From Streptomyces tanashiensis (GTDB lineage: Bacteria > Actinomycetota > Actinomycetes > Streptomycetales > Streptomycetaceae), in assembly GCF_014648895.1 (NCBI RefSeq), contig NZ_BMRZ01000002.1, forward strand, positions 682,001-746,000: a stretch of 64,000 nucleotides of DNA, read 5' to 3'. The notes under the pieces were generated by a model. It saw only the letters and a program-made list of their open reading frames with translations. It made no database searches and was not told where the DNA came from. Numbering within the stretch: position 1 is the first letter of the stretch; each line of letters opens with the position of its first letter. Of the stretch, positions 29,066 to 40,063 are shown in pieces. A program made the translations under genes and the position numbers.

Positions 29066-29877
29066 GCCACGGTCCCCTTCGGGCGGTTGGCGACCCTGGT
29101 CACCCAGTGGTCGAGGTCGAAGCCGTCGTCGCCGGTCAGCTCCCGCCACAGCAGGATGCGGTTGTACCGCTCCAGCCGGCCGGTCGCGCCCTCGTACCAC
29201 GGGAACATCGCGTCCAGCTCCGCGGTCACCTGCGGGTCGTGGAGATCCGAGGTGTCCCACAGCCGCCGTTGACGCACCCGGGGATTGAAGCGGATCTTGA
29301 ACATGTAGCGGAGCGTGTCGCTGTCGTTGCGCCGGCCTCCGTGCCAGATGCCGTGGTGCAGAAACACCACCGTGCCGGCCGGACAGACCAACCGGTCCTG
29401 GCCGCGCAGGTTCTGGTAGCGGCCGGTGTCCGATTCGTTGGTCCGCCGCAGATGACTGCCCGGGACGCTGAGCGTTCCGCCCATCTCCAGCGTCACGGCC
29501 TGCGGGTAGTACATCAACTGGACGTCGAAGGCGTCCGGCCGGACGTCGATGATGGCGTCCCCGTGCAACGCCTGCGCGGTGCCCCCGTGGGGCTCGCGGG
29601 TGTGGACGAAGTGGTGGTCCACCCACGGCTCCGGGCCGACCAGACTGCGCAGAGCCCCTGCCACCTGCGGCAGTTCCAGCAGCCGGCGGACGAAGGAGCC
29701 TTGCGCGTACGCGTCGGACAGCGGCGTCCCGTACGGCACCGGCGGCACCCCGTCCGCCAGTACCGCCAAGCCCTCGGCGTTCATCTCCGCCGGAACCACC
29801 GCGTCCAGCCGTAGCGACCCGGACGCCACGAAGCGCGCCATCTGCACCGAGTTCAGCAGTTCCTGCCTGTTCTCCAT
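29062..29877 (-). CDS. Phytanoyl-CoA dioxygenase (PhyH) family protein
   Basis: A 271-aa Fe(II)/2-oxoglutarate dioxygenase. The iron ligands are visible as HGDAI (H-x-D, about residues 105-109) and HGIWHGG (distal His, about 180-186), followed by an Arg-containing strand (LRYMFKIRFNPR) for 2-oxoglutarate. It probably hydroxylates a small molecule; the substrate is unknown. ATG 29877 is the best start, although the ribosome site is weak. It is divergent from an AraC-type regulator across 145 bp, so that regulator probably controls it. There is no obvious link to the polysaccharide genes on either side. Confidence 0.82.
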   Translation of the reverse strand: MENRQELLNSVQMARFVASGSLRLDAVVPAEMNAEGLAVLADGVPPVPYGTPLSDAYAQGSFVRRLLELPQVAGALRSLVGPEPWVDHHFVHTREPHGGTAQALHGDAIIDVRPDAFDVQLMYYPQAVTLEMGGTLSVPGSHLRRTNESDTGRYQNLRGQDRLVCPAGTVVFLHHGIWHGGRRNDSDTLRYMFKIRFNPRVRQRRLWDTSDLHDPQVTAELDAMFPWYEGATGRLERYNRILLWRELTGDDGFDLDHWVTRVANRPKGTVA

Positions 29878-30022
29878 GACGGCCACGCTAGGTCCCGCCG
29901 CCGCGCCACCGCGTGGGCCGTGTTCACCCTCCACTGGTCGATTCTCACCATGCCGTCCGTCACGCATGTCGAGAACCCCGCCCGAGCCGCAGGCAGCGGA
30001 CCCCGTGGTAGAACACGTGACC

Positions 30023-30823
30023 ATGCAGACGGTCCTCGCCCCTCTCGACGAACCTCCCACTCTCGTCGCCCTCGGCATCGGCGTGCACGGTCCGGCCGGC
30101 CAGGTCGAGGTGTTCTCGCTCCCGGACCTCTGGCAGTTCCATCTGTACGGCTACGACGCCGACCTGACGGTCGACGGCACCGCGCATGCGATCCGCCCCG
30201 GACGGGTCAGCCTCGTGCCGCCCGGAACCGAGGTGCGTTACCGCTACCGGGGCCGATCCGAACACGTCTACGCCCACCTCCGGCTGGGCACGGCGGGAGC
30301 ACCCTGCAGCATTCCGGTGATCCAGCCCGCGGGCCACGCACTCGACCTGCTCACGGCACAGTTGCACCAGGCCTTGGCCGCTTGGCCGAACACCCCGGCC
30401 TGGGCCACCGCCGAGGTGTGGGCCGCCCTGTGGCGGATCGCGCGGCTCACCCCACCGCGGGAGCAGAGCACCCGGGCCGTTCATCCGGCGGTGGCAGCCG
30501 CGACGGCCCTGATCGAGGCGAGGCTGACGGAACCCGTGACGGTTCCGGAGATCGCGAAGGCGGCCGGCGTCTCCCACAACCATCTGACCCGGCTCTTCCG
30601 CGCCGCCACCGGGGAGACGGTCGTCGGCTACATCCGGACCCGCCGGATGGAACGCGCGCGCCATTTCCTGCAGGCCACCACGCTCTCCATCCCCGCCGTC
30701 GCCGCCTCGGTCGGCATCCCCGACCTCCAGGCGTTCAACAAGGCCTGCCGCCGCGAACTCGGTGCGTCACCCCGCGGCATCCGCACCGCCGGTCCGGCCC
30801 CGCACCACGGCGTGGCCCAGTAG
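30023..30823 (+). CDS. AraC-family transcriptional regulator
   Basis: A 266-aa regulator. An N-terminal cupin-like sensor (about residues 20-110, FHLYGYDADLTVDGTAHAIRPGRVSLVPPGTEVRYRY) precedes a C-terminal double HTH (about 165-260: VTVPEIAKAAGVSHNHLTRLFRAATGETVVGYIRTRRMERARHFL). I chose ATG 30023; GTG six bases earlier is possible. It is transcribed divergently from the PhyH pair and likely regulates it. The downstream region holds only gene remnants. Confidence 0.88.
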   Translation: MQTVLAPLDEPPTLVALGIGVHGPAGQVEVFSLPDLWQFHLYGYDADLTVDGTAHAIRPGRVSLVPPGTEVRYRYRGRSEHVYAHLRLGTAGAPCSIPVIQPAGHALDLLTAQLHQALAAWPNTPAWATAEVWAALWRIARLTPPREQSTRAVHPAVAAATALIEARLTEPVTVPEIAKAAGVSHNHLTRLFRAATGETVVGYIRTRRMERARHFLQATTLSIPAVAASVGIPDLQAFNKACRRELGASPRGIRTAGPAPHHGVAQ

Positions 30824-30859
30824 ATACAGCGGAACAGGGCTGATCTCCGGCCGATGCCC

Positions 30860-31107
30860 TCACCAACCTGTCGGCAGACCTGAGAGGAACGGGACGAGCC
30901 GGTCGGCGATGAGTCGGTCGTCATGGGCGGGTCGTCATGGGCGGAGCGGTGCCAGTCGCAGCCGGCGAAGTCCAGGCCCGAGTCGTCGAGGAACCAGGAG
31001 CGGACCCCGCTGCCGCCGGCGTCGTGGCGTGCCTCGACCACCTGCTGGACATGGCCGGCGTACCGGCCGGCGCCGACTGCCTCCGCACGATGCTGGACGC
31101 GGAGAGG
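30860..31107 (-). pseudogene. C-terminal remnant of an SGNH/CE2-type esterase with a 14-bp duplication
   Basis: Reading the reverse strand gives QQVVEARHDAGGSGVRSWFLDDSG and LDFAGCDWHRSAHDD, then after a frame change RLIADRLVPFLSGLPTGW-stop. GCDWH plus a following helix is the catalytic Asp-His end of SGNH carbohydrate esterases. The frame change is explained exactly by a 14-bp tandem duplication at 30916-30943: removing one copy restores one continuous frame. Only the last ~80 residues remain, and nothing resembling the SGNH nucleophile region is found upstream. A TCGAAGCGCTTCGA-type operator abuts the 5' edge. The family call is inferred from short motifs. Confidence 0.6.
30916..30943. repeat. 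14-bp perfect tandem duplication
   Basis: GGTCGTCATGGGCG occurs twice head to tail (30916-30929 and 30930-30943). Because 14 is not a multiple of three, it shifts the frame of the esterase remnant. It looks like a recent slippage event. Confidence 0.9.
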
Positions 31108-31241
31108 TTGAAGCGCTTCGATGGTGCTACTCGTCCCGACGTGCTGTCAATTGACCACCGGAGAAGGGTGACCAACGGTAGAGGCTCTTGTTTCGCACGA
31201 AACATGTCCGTTAACTTGCGTCTGGAAGTGAAGCGCTTCGA
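31108..31241. promoter_or_regulatory. Two TCGAAGCGCTTCGA-type operators before the GH42/GH43 remnants
   Basis: TTGAAGCGCTTCGA (31108-31121) and GTGAAGCGCTTCGA (31228-31241) share the AAGCGCTTCGA core with sites at 15139, 15258, 35232 and 35254. They lie upstream of the decayed beta-galactosidase and GH43 genes and between them and the esterase remnant. The intervening 31122-31400 sequence holds no gene I can support. Confidence 0.6.
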
Positions 31242-31400
31242 CAGCAGCCGGTCGCACCGACCGCCGCTGTCCGGCCTAAACGGCGGTGGCCCGGTGTCCG
31301 GAGCAGCTCGCCGAGGAACACACTCCCGCCTTCACCACCGTCTCCGGCCCCTACAGGTCCGTCAGAGCACCACGTGACTCTCCGTCCCCGAGGAACCGTC

Positions 31401-33157
<1,757 letters not shown>

Positions 33158-33290
33158 ACCACGCCCCCCCGAACGGCACGACACACCTCACCCGACGAAC
33201 CTGCGGCAGCAGCTGTGGCCGACGGTGGCGCCCTGCCGCTGCCCGACCACGGACCGGATGACCCGTACGACCCACCGAAAGGCATGACAC

Positions 33291-35057
33291 ATGAAGGACA
33301 CACGGCCACCCGCGCATCACCGCGACCGCGGTCCCGGACGTCTGGCCGGCCTCCTGATGGCGCTGCTCGTCGTCCTGGGGCTGTCCGGCAGCACCGCGCT
33401 CGCCGCGCCCGGCGGCACGGCACAGCCGGCCCGCGCCACCGTCAAGGTGCCGGCCCGCGCCATGGACGCCGTCGCCGCGATGCGGCCCAGCTGGAACCTG
33501 GGCAACACCCTGGACGCGATTCCGGACGAGACGTCCTGGGGCAATCCCAAGGCCACCAGGGAACTGTTCAGGACCGTCCGGGCCCAGGGATTCCGGAGCG
33601 TGCGCATCCCGGTGACCTGGAACGACCACCAGTCCGCCACCGCGCCCTACACCGTCGACGCCGCGTACATGAGCCGCGTCAAGCAGGTGGTCGACTGGGC
33701 GCTCGCCGAGAACCTCTACGTCGTGGTCAACGTCCACCACGACTCCTGGCAGTGGATCTGGAAGATCCCCACGGACCACGACACCGTGCTCGCCCGCTAC
33801 GACGCCCTGTGAACCCAGATCTCGGCGGCGTTCCGGGACGAGCCGCGGAGCCTGCTCTTCGAGAGCGTCAACGAACCGAGCTTCGGCGACGCCACGGCTG
33901 CGCAGAAGACCCGGTCCATGGACGAGCTGAACACCACGTTCCACAAGATCGTCCGCGCCTCGGGCGGCGCGAACAAGAGCCGCCTGCTCGTCCTGACCAC
34001 ACAGGGCGGCACCCCCTCCCAGGACCTCATGGACGACCTCTACACCACGATCAGCGGGCTGCGCGACGGCAACCTCGTCGCCACCGTGCACTACTACAGC
34101 TACTTCCCGTTCAGCGTGAACATCGCGGGCGGCACCCGGTACGACGACACCGCCCGCAACGACGCGGACGACGCCTTCGCCCGCATGCACCACACCTTCG
34201 TCGCCAGGGGCATCCCCGTCTATCTCGGCGAGTACGGTCTGCTCGCGTACCCGGACGACAACCACCCCTCCCCCATCGAGCGGGGCGAGGCGCTGAAGTA
34301 CTACGAGCACGTCGGACACGCGGCACGCGTCGCCGGTGTCACCACAGCCCTGTGGGACCCCGGCTTCGCCTACCTGAACCGGGAGACCCTGAAGTGGCGC
34401 GACCCCGCCCTCTTCGCCTGGATCAGGTCGAGCTGGACCACCCGCTCGGGGACCGCCTCCTTCGACAAGGTCTTCCTGGCGAAGTCGAGCCGGATCACGC
34501 CCCAGTCGCTCACCCTGCACGCGAACGGCACCGAGTTCCAAGGGCTGTGGCACGGCGAGGCCAAGCTGGCCGAGGGCCGGGACTACACCGTCTTCGAGAA
34601 TCGGCTCACCCTCACGGCACCGGCCCTGACCCGGCTGGCCGGCGATCGCGCCCACGGGGTCAACTCGACGCTCCAGGCCCGGTTCTCGCAGGGGCTGCCC
34701 TGGCGGATCGACGTGGTCACCCACGACACCCCGGTGCTGTCGAACGCCACGGGCACGGGTGAGAAGTTCACCGTTCCCACGCAGTACCGGGGAGACGAGC
34801 TGGCGACCATGGAGTCCACGTACGCCGACGGCACCCACGCCGGCCCGACCAGCTGGACTCCGTACCAGGAGTTCAACAAGGCCTTCTCGCCGGACTACCC
34901 GAACGGTTCGATCATCCTGACCACCGCATTCCTCGCGTCGCTGCGTGACGGCGATCCGGCGACGCTGACCTTCCACTTCCACAGCGGCGCCAAGGTGAGG
35001 TACAAGGTCGCGAAGTCCGGAGAGTCGGTCACCGGTACGGCCCTCAAGGAATCCTGA
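33291..35057 (+). pseudogene. Secreted GH5 endoglucanase with X2/CBM46-like domain, interrupted by TGA
   Basis: Full length would be 588 aa. A signal peptide (about residues 1-38) precedes a GH5 barrel with SWNLGNTLDA, VRIPVTW, HHDSW, the acid/base Glu in SVNEPSFGD and the nucleophile Glu in YLGEYGLLAYPD. From about residue 400 an Ig-like X2 or CBM46-type carbohydrate-binding domain follows. Codon 174 is TGA (33810-33812). The frame continues without any shift on both sides (YDAL-stop-TQISAAFRDEP), where GH5 homologues usually have Trp, so one TGG to TGA change is enough. The N-terminal piece lacks both catalytic Glu residues; the rest lacks a signal peptide. So the gene should be inactive unless the stop is read through. 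Confidence 0.85.
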
Positions 35058-35075
35058 CCGTCCGCCCCGGACCCG

Positions 35076-35109
35076 CCCTGGTTGCCCACCTCCCCGGGCG
35101 ACCAGGGCG
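35076..35109. terminator. Hairpin terminator after GH5
   Basis: GCCCTGGT-T-GCCC pairs with GGGC-G-ACCAGGGC around an 8-nt loop, 19 bp after the GH5 stop codon. Confidence 0.7.
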
Positions 35110-35231
35110 CTGCCGTCTCTGCCTTCCGCCTCACAGAAGATCATCGAAGCGCATCGACCTACCATGGACACCCACCCAGGATGACGCTAGGGTCGTCGTG
35201 ATTTCACTGGGTAAATGGCACGCACACACGG

Positions 35232-35267
35232 TCAAAGCGCTTCCGATCCATCGTCGAAGCGCTTCAC
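35232..35267. promoter_or_regulatory. Two TCGAAGCGCTTCGA-type operators in the LacI leader
   Basis: TCAAAGCGCTTCCG (35232-35245) and TCGAAGCGCTTCAC (35254-35267) have centres 22 bp apart, two helical turns. They lie directly upstream of the LacI start at 35285 and are its likely autoregulatory sites. Matching boxes occur at 15139, 15258, 31108 and 31228. Confidence 0.65.
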
Positions 35268-35284
35268 TGAGCTGGGAGAGCTGG

Positions 35285-36301
35285 ATGGTCACCCTCGCCG
35301 AGGTCGCCCGGCACGCCGGAGTGTCGGCGAGCACGGTGAGCTATGTCCTCAGCGGCAAGCGGTCCATCTCCACGAGCACCCGGCTGCGGGTCGAGCAGAG
35401 CATCCACGAGCTGGGATACCACCCGAACGCGGGCGCACGGGCCCTGGCCAGCAGCAGGTCGAACATCATCGCACTGATGATTCCGCTGCGCACCGACATG
35501 TACGTGCCGGTGATGATGGAGATCGCTGTCGCGGTCGCCACGACGGCCCGGACACACGGGTACGACGTACTGCTGCTGACCGGCGAAGAGGGTCCCGATG
35601 CCGTCCGCCGCGTCGCCGGCAGTGGGCTCGCCGACGCGATGATCCTCATGGACGTCGAGCTCGACGACGAGCGGCTGCCCTTGCTGCGCGACACCGCCCA
35701 ACCCTCCGTGCTGATCGGGCTGCCCGCCGACACCAGCGGGCTGACCTGCGTCGACCTCGACTTCAGGGCGACCGGCGCGTTGTGCGTCGAGCACCTGGCG
35801 ACGCTCGGCCACCGCGACATCGCCGTCATCGGCGAGGCCCCCGCGGTCTACGAACGGCACACCGGCTTCGCCGAGCGCACCCTCGACGGAATTCGCTCCC
35901 GGGCACGGGAGTCGGGCATCGGGCTGTTGCACCGGCCGTGCGGGGGCGGCTACGACGCGACGGCCGCCACCCTCGCCCGCATCCTCGACGAGCGCCCCGG
36001 TACCACGGGCTTCGTCGTACAGAACGAGCAGGCGGTCGAGCCGCTGCTCGCCCTGCTGCGCCAGCAGGGCCGCGCCGTGCCCGAGGACGTGTCGGTGATC
36101 GCGGTCTGCCCGGACCAGGTGGCCGTCCAGGCCTCGTTGCGGCTGACGTCGGTCTCCATCCCCGCCCAGGACATGGGCCGGCAGGCGGTGGAGCGTCTGG
36201 TCGCCAAGCTGGACGGCACCGGTACCGACGAAGTCGTGCTCATCGCACCCGAGTTGACGGTGCGCACGAGTACGGGGCCGGCACCCTCCACCGCCGTCTG
36301 A
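35285..36301 (+). CDS. LacI-family repressor of the hemicellulose locus
   Basis: An intact 338-aa LacI/GalR regulator. The HTH (VTLAEVARHAGVSASTVSYVLSGKRSISTSTRLRVEQ) and hinge (NAGARALASSRSN) are complete. The sensor domain is full length. ATG 35285 follows GGGAGAG. It carries its own two AAGCGCTT operators, and the same element marks the promoters of the CE7 esterase and of the GH42/GH43 remnants. It therefore looks like the repressor of a xylan/arabinoxylan regulon. It has stayed intact while most nearby target genes are damaged. The effector is unknown. Confidence 0.88.
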   Translation: MVTLAEVARHAGVSASTVSYVLSGKRSISTSTRLRVEQSIHELGYHPNAGARALASSRSNIIALMIPLRTDMYVPVMMEIAVAVATTARTHGYDVLLLTGEEGPDAVRRVAGSGLADAMILMDVELDDERLPLLRDTAQPSVLIGLPADTSGLTCVDLDFRATGALCVEHLATLGHRDIAVIGEAPAVYERHTGFAERTLDGIRSRARESGIGLLHRPCGGGYDATAATLARILDERPGTTGFVVQNEQAVEPLLALLRQQGRAVPEDVSVIAVCPDQVAVQASLRLTSVSIPAQDMGRQAVERLVAKLDGTGTDEVVLIAPELTVRTSTGPAPSTAV

Positions 36302-36359
36302 CCCCGAAGGGCCGGTGTCCGGCATCCTGATGAACGGGCGGACCGGCCGAACACGCCGC

Positions 36360-36408
36360 GGGCCGAGGCCGACCGCGCCCGGGGAAAGACGCGGACCGAC
36401 CTCGGCCC
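36360..36408. terminator. Bidirectional hairpin between LacI and the transporter remnant
   Basis: GGGCCGAGG-CCGACCGCG pairs with CGCGGACCGA-CCTCGGCCC with small bulges. It sits between convergent reading directions. Confidence 0.6.
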
Positions 36409-36418
36409 TGGGTTCGGA

Positions 36419-36568
36419 TCAGCCGCCGTCGACCGTCAGGTTGTCGGTGTGGAAGTCGAGTCCGCCGGCCGAGGACGTGATCTCGTAGCCGAACTGGACG
36501 TCACCGATGGTCTCGTTGCCGGGCATCCAGCCCTTGGTGAGGCACTGGCTGCCCGCGCCGGAACCAGG
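36419..36568 (-). pseudogene. 3' remnant of a secreted carbohydrate-active protein
   Basis: The reverse strand reads SGAGSQCLTKGWMPGNETIG, then DVQFGYEITSSAGGLDFHTDNLTVDGG and a stop. Such a DFHTDNLTV ending looks like the last strands of a jelly-roll carbohydrate-binding domain of an extracellular enzyme. It is in a different frame from the permease that directly precedes it, and has no start. So it seems to be the tail of another gene joined to the permease by a deletion at about 36557-36570. The domain type is a guess. Confidence 0.5.
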
Positions 36569-37178
36569 ATGATGGTCAGCAGGATCCGCAGGTCACTGGC
36601 CCCGTCGATGCGGGCGGACTCGGTGAGCTCGGGCGAGATGCCCATGAAGAAGGCCCGCAGGACGAGGATGTTGAAGACACTGACGGCGCTCGGCAGGACC
36701 AGCGACAGATAGCTGTCGGTGAGGCCCAGCGACTGCACCAGAAGGTACGTCGGAATGAGTCCGGCCCCGAAGAACATGGTCGCCATCATGATCATCAGGA
36801 AGAACCGATGCCCCAGGCTGCCCGGCCGGGACAACCCGTAGGCCGCGAGCACCGACACCGTCATCGAGAACAGCGTGCCGAAGAGCGTGACACCGACCGA
36901 GACCATGATCGCCCGGCTGACCTGGCCACCACCGAGCAGTTCGGTGTAGTTGACGAAGGTGATGCCCTCGGGGATCACGACGAGGCCGCCGGCCCGGTCG
37001 ATCACCGGTTTGGGCGAGAGCTGGTGACGATCACGATCCACAGCGGACCGAGCACCCCCAGGCAGCAGAGCAGGAGGAAGCCGCTCTTGGCGGTGAGCCC
37101 GACCTTGCTCGGCGGCTCCTCCCACACAGGGCGGGCGGGAGCCTTGAGGCTGCGGATGAGCTGCGTGTTGAGACTCAC
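36560..37178 (-). pseudogene. Lpl/CUT1-type sugar ABC permease (LplC type), frameshifted and 3'-truncated
   Basis: GTG 37178 overlaps the stop of the preceding permease. It begins SLNTQLIRSLKAPARPVWEEPPSK and reads to PLWIVIVTSS. There, one base is missing near 37020, and the frame shifts to LSPKPVIDRAGGLVVIPEGITFVNYTELLGG and on. With the base restored the frame is continuous through the EAA-type motif ESARIDGASDLRILLTIIL. The protein then stops being homologous: the last ~80 residues and final membrane helices are missing, and the sequence runs into the 3' end of another gene. Both lesions should abolish function. Confidence 0.8.
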
Positions 37179-38216
37179 TTCCTGTACACCCCCTGCTCGC
37201 CCAGGAGGTGGGCGAACTTGTTCGCACCCAGGACGAGGCACACTCCGATGAGTCCCTTGGCCAGGCCGACCGCGGCCGCGTAGCTGAAGTCGCCGTTCTG
37301 AATGCCCATGTTCCACACGTACGTGTCGAGGACCTCGCTGGCCCCCGCACCGACCGCGTGCCGCTGGAGCAGGAACTGCTCGAAGCCGACGCTCAGCGCG
37401 TCGCCCACCCTGAGGACAAGGAGCAGGGCGATCACCGGGCGCAGCGCGGGCAGCGTCACGTGCCACATGCGTCGCCGGCGCCCCGCACCGTCCATGGCGG
37501 CGGCCTCGTACAGATCGGTGCTGACGGAGGACAGGGCCGCGAGGAAGACGATGATCCCCCCAGCCGGCGTCCTTCCACACGGCCTGCGCGGTGGCCAGGT
37601 ACTTGAAGAGGTCCGCGTCGGTCATCAGGTCGAAGCCGCTCCACCCGTGCGCCTCCAGGGTCTGCGCGATGATGCCCGCGCCGCCGAGGATCTGCTGGAA
37701 GACGGTGACCACGAGGACCCAGGAGAAGAAGTGGGGCAGATACATGATCGCCTGCGCCACGGCACGGACCCGGGGCCGGATCACACTGTTGATGACCAGC
37801 GCGAGGGCGATGGGGACCGGGAAGAACAGCACCAGCTGGAGCGCGAAGAGGACGAGGGTGTTCTTCGTGGCGCTCCAGAACAACGGGTCGTCGAGCGTCC
37901 GGGAGAACTGCTCGAGGCCGACCCAGGGACTCTGGAAGATCGCCGCGATGCCGTTGTCGGAGGCGTACGGGTCGTAGTCCTGGAAGGCGATGACGTTGCC
38001 GAGCAGCGGGACGTAGTTGAAGAGGAGGAGCAGGGCGATGACGGGTGCGACCATCAGGATGAGGGCGCGGTCACGGCGCAGCCGGATCCGCAAGGGGACC
38101 TTGCCGGCCTTGCTCGTCCCACGCGGTGGCCGGGGCTTCGGCTCGGTGGCGGCGGCGACCACAGCCCTCGGCTCCTCGACGGTCCCGTCGGGCCGGCTCC
38201 CGGCCGTGAGCGACAT
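37175..38216 (-). pseudogene. Lpl/CUT1-type sugar ABC permease (LplB type) with a homopolymer frameshift
   Basis: ATG 38216 (overlapping the binding-protein stop, TGATG) starts a ~346-aa permease with about six membrane helices. The frame is broken at a run of six C on the plus strand (37556-37561). Five would give the expected DAGWG-IIVFLAALSSV, and translation then continues to YEAAAMDGAGRRRRMWHVTLPAL (EAA loop) and the end at 37175. Everything else is intact. A one-base gain in a G/C run can be a genuine slippage mutation or a sequencing error. The flanking genes carry larger, clearly real lesions. Confidence 0.8.
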
Positions 38217-39862
38217 CAGTTGCCGCTTCCGTTCTTGTCGAGGAGCTCCTGGTACCAGGCGCGCAGTTCGTCGCCGCCGGAGGACTTCCAGGTGGAGATG
38301 GCGGCCTGCACGTCGGACAGCTTCTTGTTGCCCCGCACGTAGTCGATCTCCAGCTGCTCGAACTGGCTCTCGAGGGTGGCGTAGCGGGCAGGCTCGACGA
38401 CGTTCATGCCGTAGAGGGACGTCTTCTTCATGAAGACCCCCATCCGCTGCTGCCACTCGACCTGCTTGCGGGCGATCTCGGGGAGGTCCGGGTGGGCGAG
38501 GTAGGGAGCCGGGGCGGCCACCATGACCCAGGCGTTGATCACCTCGGAGTTGCCCTGTTCGGTCTTGACCGGGACGCCGCCCTCGACCGTGTAGTGGGTG
38601 CCCTCGACGCCGTAGTCGACGAGCATGCGCTCCTTGGTGCCGTAGGGCGCTGCCGCGAAGTCGGCGGCGGCCAGCGCGTTCTCGACGGTCTCCTTCGAGG
38701 CGCCCTTCCGGATCATCGACCAGATGTTGGACGGCGAGGTCGCCCACAGCGTCGGGTCGCCGCCGTCGGCACCGAAGATGTCCATGGCCTCGATCCGGAA
38801 GTCCGGGTTGGCCTGCGCCTGTTCGGCGGCCTTGACGTACCAGGCGGACAGGTCGCTGTTGAAGACCAGGATCTGTCCGGCGGTGAAGCGCTGACCGGCG
38901 TCGCCGGAGAGCGCCTTGTCGTCGGGGTGGACCACGCCGGCGTCGAACAGCTTGCGGGTCCACTCCAGGGATTCGAGGTATTCGGGCCGCTCCTTCGTGT
39001 ACCTCAGCTTGCCGTCGTCGTCGATGTTCCACTCGGGAGCGTTGCCGAAGACGCTCCCCGCGAACCAGCTCATGTCACCGCAGGCCCACACCTTGGCCTT
39101 GGCACTGGTGGCGTCCTTGGCCCAGCTGAGGAACTCGTCGGGCGACTTGGGTACGGTGTAGCCCTTCTTGTCGAAGATGTCCTTGCGGTAGTAGGGCACG
39201 ATGAAGCTCGCGGGGGCGGCGGGCATCGGGATGCCGCGCAGCGCGCCGCCGAAGATGCCCATGCGCCAGGCATCGGACGGAATCGCGGCCAGGTTCGGGT
39301 ACTTCTTGACCTTGTCACCCGCCAGGTAGGGGCCGAGGTCCATGAACTTCGCGGTGACCGCGTTCGCGATCTTGCCGACCAGCTCCCAGCTCGGCACGAC
39401 CACCATGTCGGGTACGGAGCTGGAGGCGAGGACGGCGCCGAGTTTCTGGCCGTAGGTGGTGCCGTCCTGGTTCTGCCAGGTGACCTTGGTGCCCGCCGCC
39501 GCGTCGACCGCGGTGTAGTACGCGCATCCGGCCTTCGGCGGGGTGCCCCAGAACGGGGACATGATCTTGACGGGAGCGCCCGTGCCGAGCTTCTTCGGAA
39601 CCGACGTGGCCAGGGCGGCGAGATCGACCTTGCCGGTGTAGCCGTCTGCCGAACCGTTCTTCGACGGAAGGTCAGGCTTGGCGACCGTGCTGGCGACGTA
39701 CGTCGGGAGCAGCTTGTCGGCGGCCTTCCCCGACGTGGCGCCCTCTCGCGACTCGCCGTCCGAACCGCTGCAGGCGGTCAGCAGCGGCAATCCCCCGGCC
39801 ACCGCTGCGGTGGCGACCGCCGTGGAGGCGAGAAAGCTTCTCCGGCTCGGTCCGGAGGAGGC
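38216..39862 (-). pseudogene. Sugar ABC transporter solute-binding protein (LplA type), 5' end deleted
   Basis: A ~545-residue extracellular solute-binding protein. The visible N-terminus is [23 protein letters not shown] then LPLLTAC, a twin-arginine lipoprotein signal with lipobox. The mature part ([15 protein letters not shown]-like regions, [22 protein letters not shown]) is intact to the stop. But no start codon or ribosome site precedes SSGPSRR. Instead, the sequence passes at about 39862 straight into the opposite-strand tail of a GH1 gene. Upstream in-frame codons belong to that gene's complement. So the promoter, the start and a few codons are deleted. Confidence 0.8.
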
Positions 39863-40063
39863 GGCGCGGCCGGCGTGGACGTACGCGGCTATGACGTGTG
39901 GTCGCTGCTGGACAACTTCGAGTGGGCGCGCGGCTATGGACAGCGCTTCGGTCTCGTCCACGTCGACCACTGCACTCTGACCCGAACGCCCAAGGACAGC
40001 GACGACTGGTACCGGGGCCTGATCACCGCGCACCGAGCGCGGACGGAGGAATCCACCCGATGA
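39863..40063 (+). pseudogene. C-terminal remnant of a GH1 beta-glucosidase
   Basis: The frame [20 protein letters not shown], then [14 protein letters not shown] and [14 protein letters not shown], ending in a TGA at 40061, matches the last ~65 residues of GH1 (WSLLDNFEW is the aglycone-binding signature). The first ~85% of the gene, including both catalytic Glu residues, is missing. The deletion point adjoins the binding-protein gene. The aromatic residue usual at GY(Y/F)VWS is Asp. The TGA overlaps the GH31 start, and the remnant still carries the GGAGG used by GH31. Confidence 0.85.

Noticed and set aside
33810..33812. TGA read as selenocysteine or tryptophan
   Set aside because: TGA is the normal stop throughout the window, the site is a Trp position in homologues, and no SECIS-like element is evident. 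A nonsense mutation is simpler.
39943..39958. AGCGCTTCGG element resembling the LacI box
   Set aside because: It lies inside the GH1 remnant coding sequence (GQRFGL) and lacks the left arm, so it is a coding coincidence.
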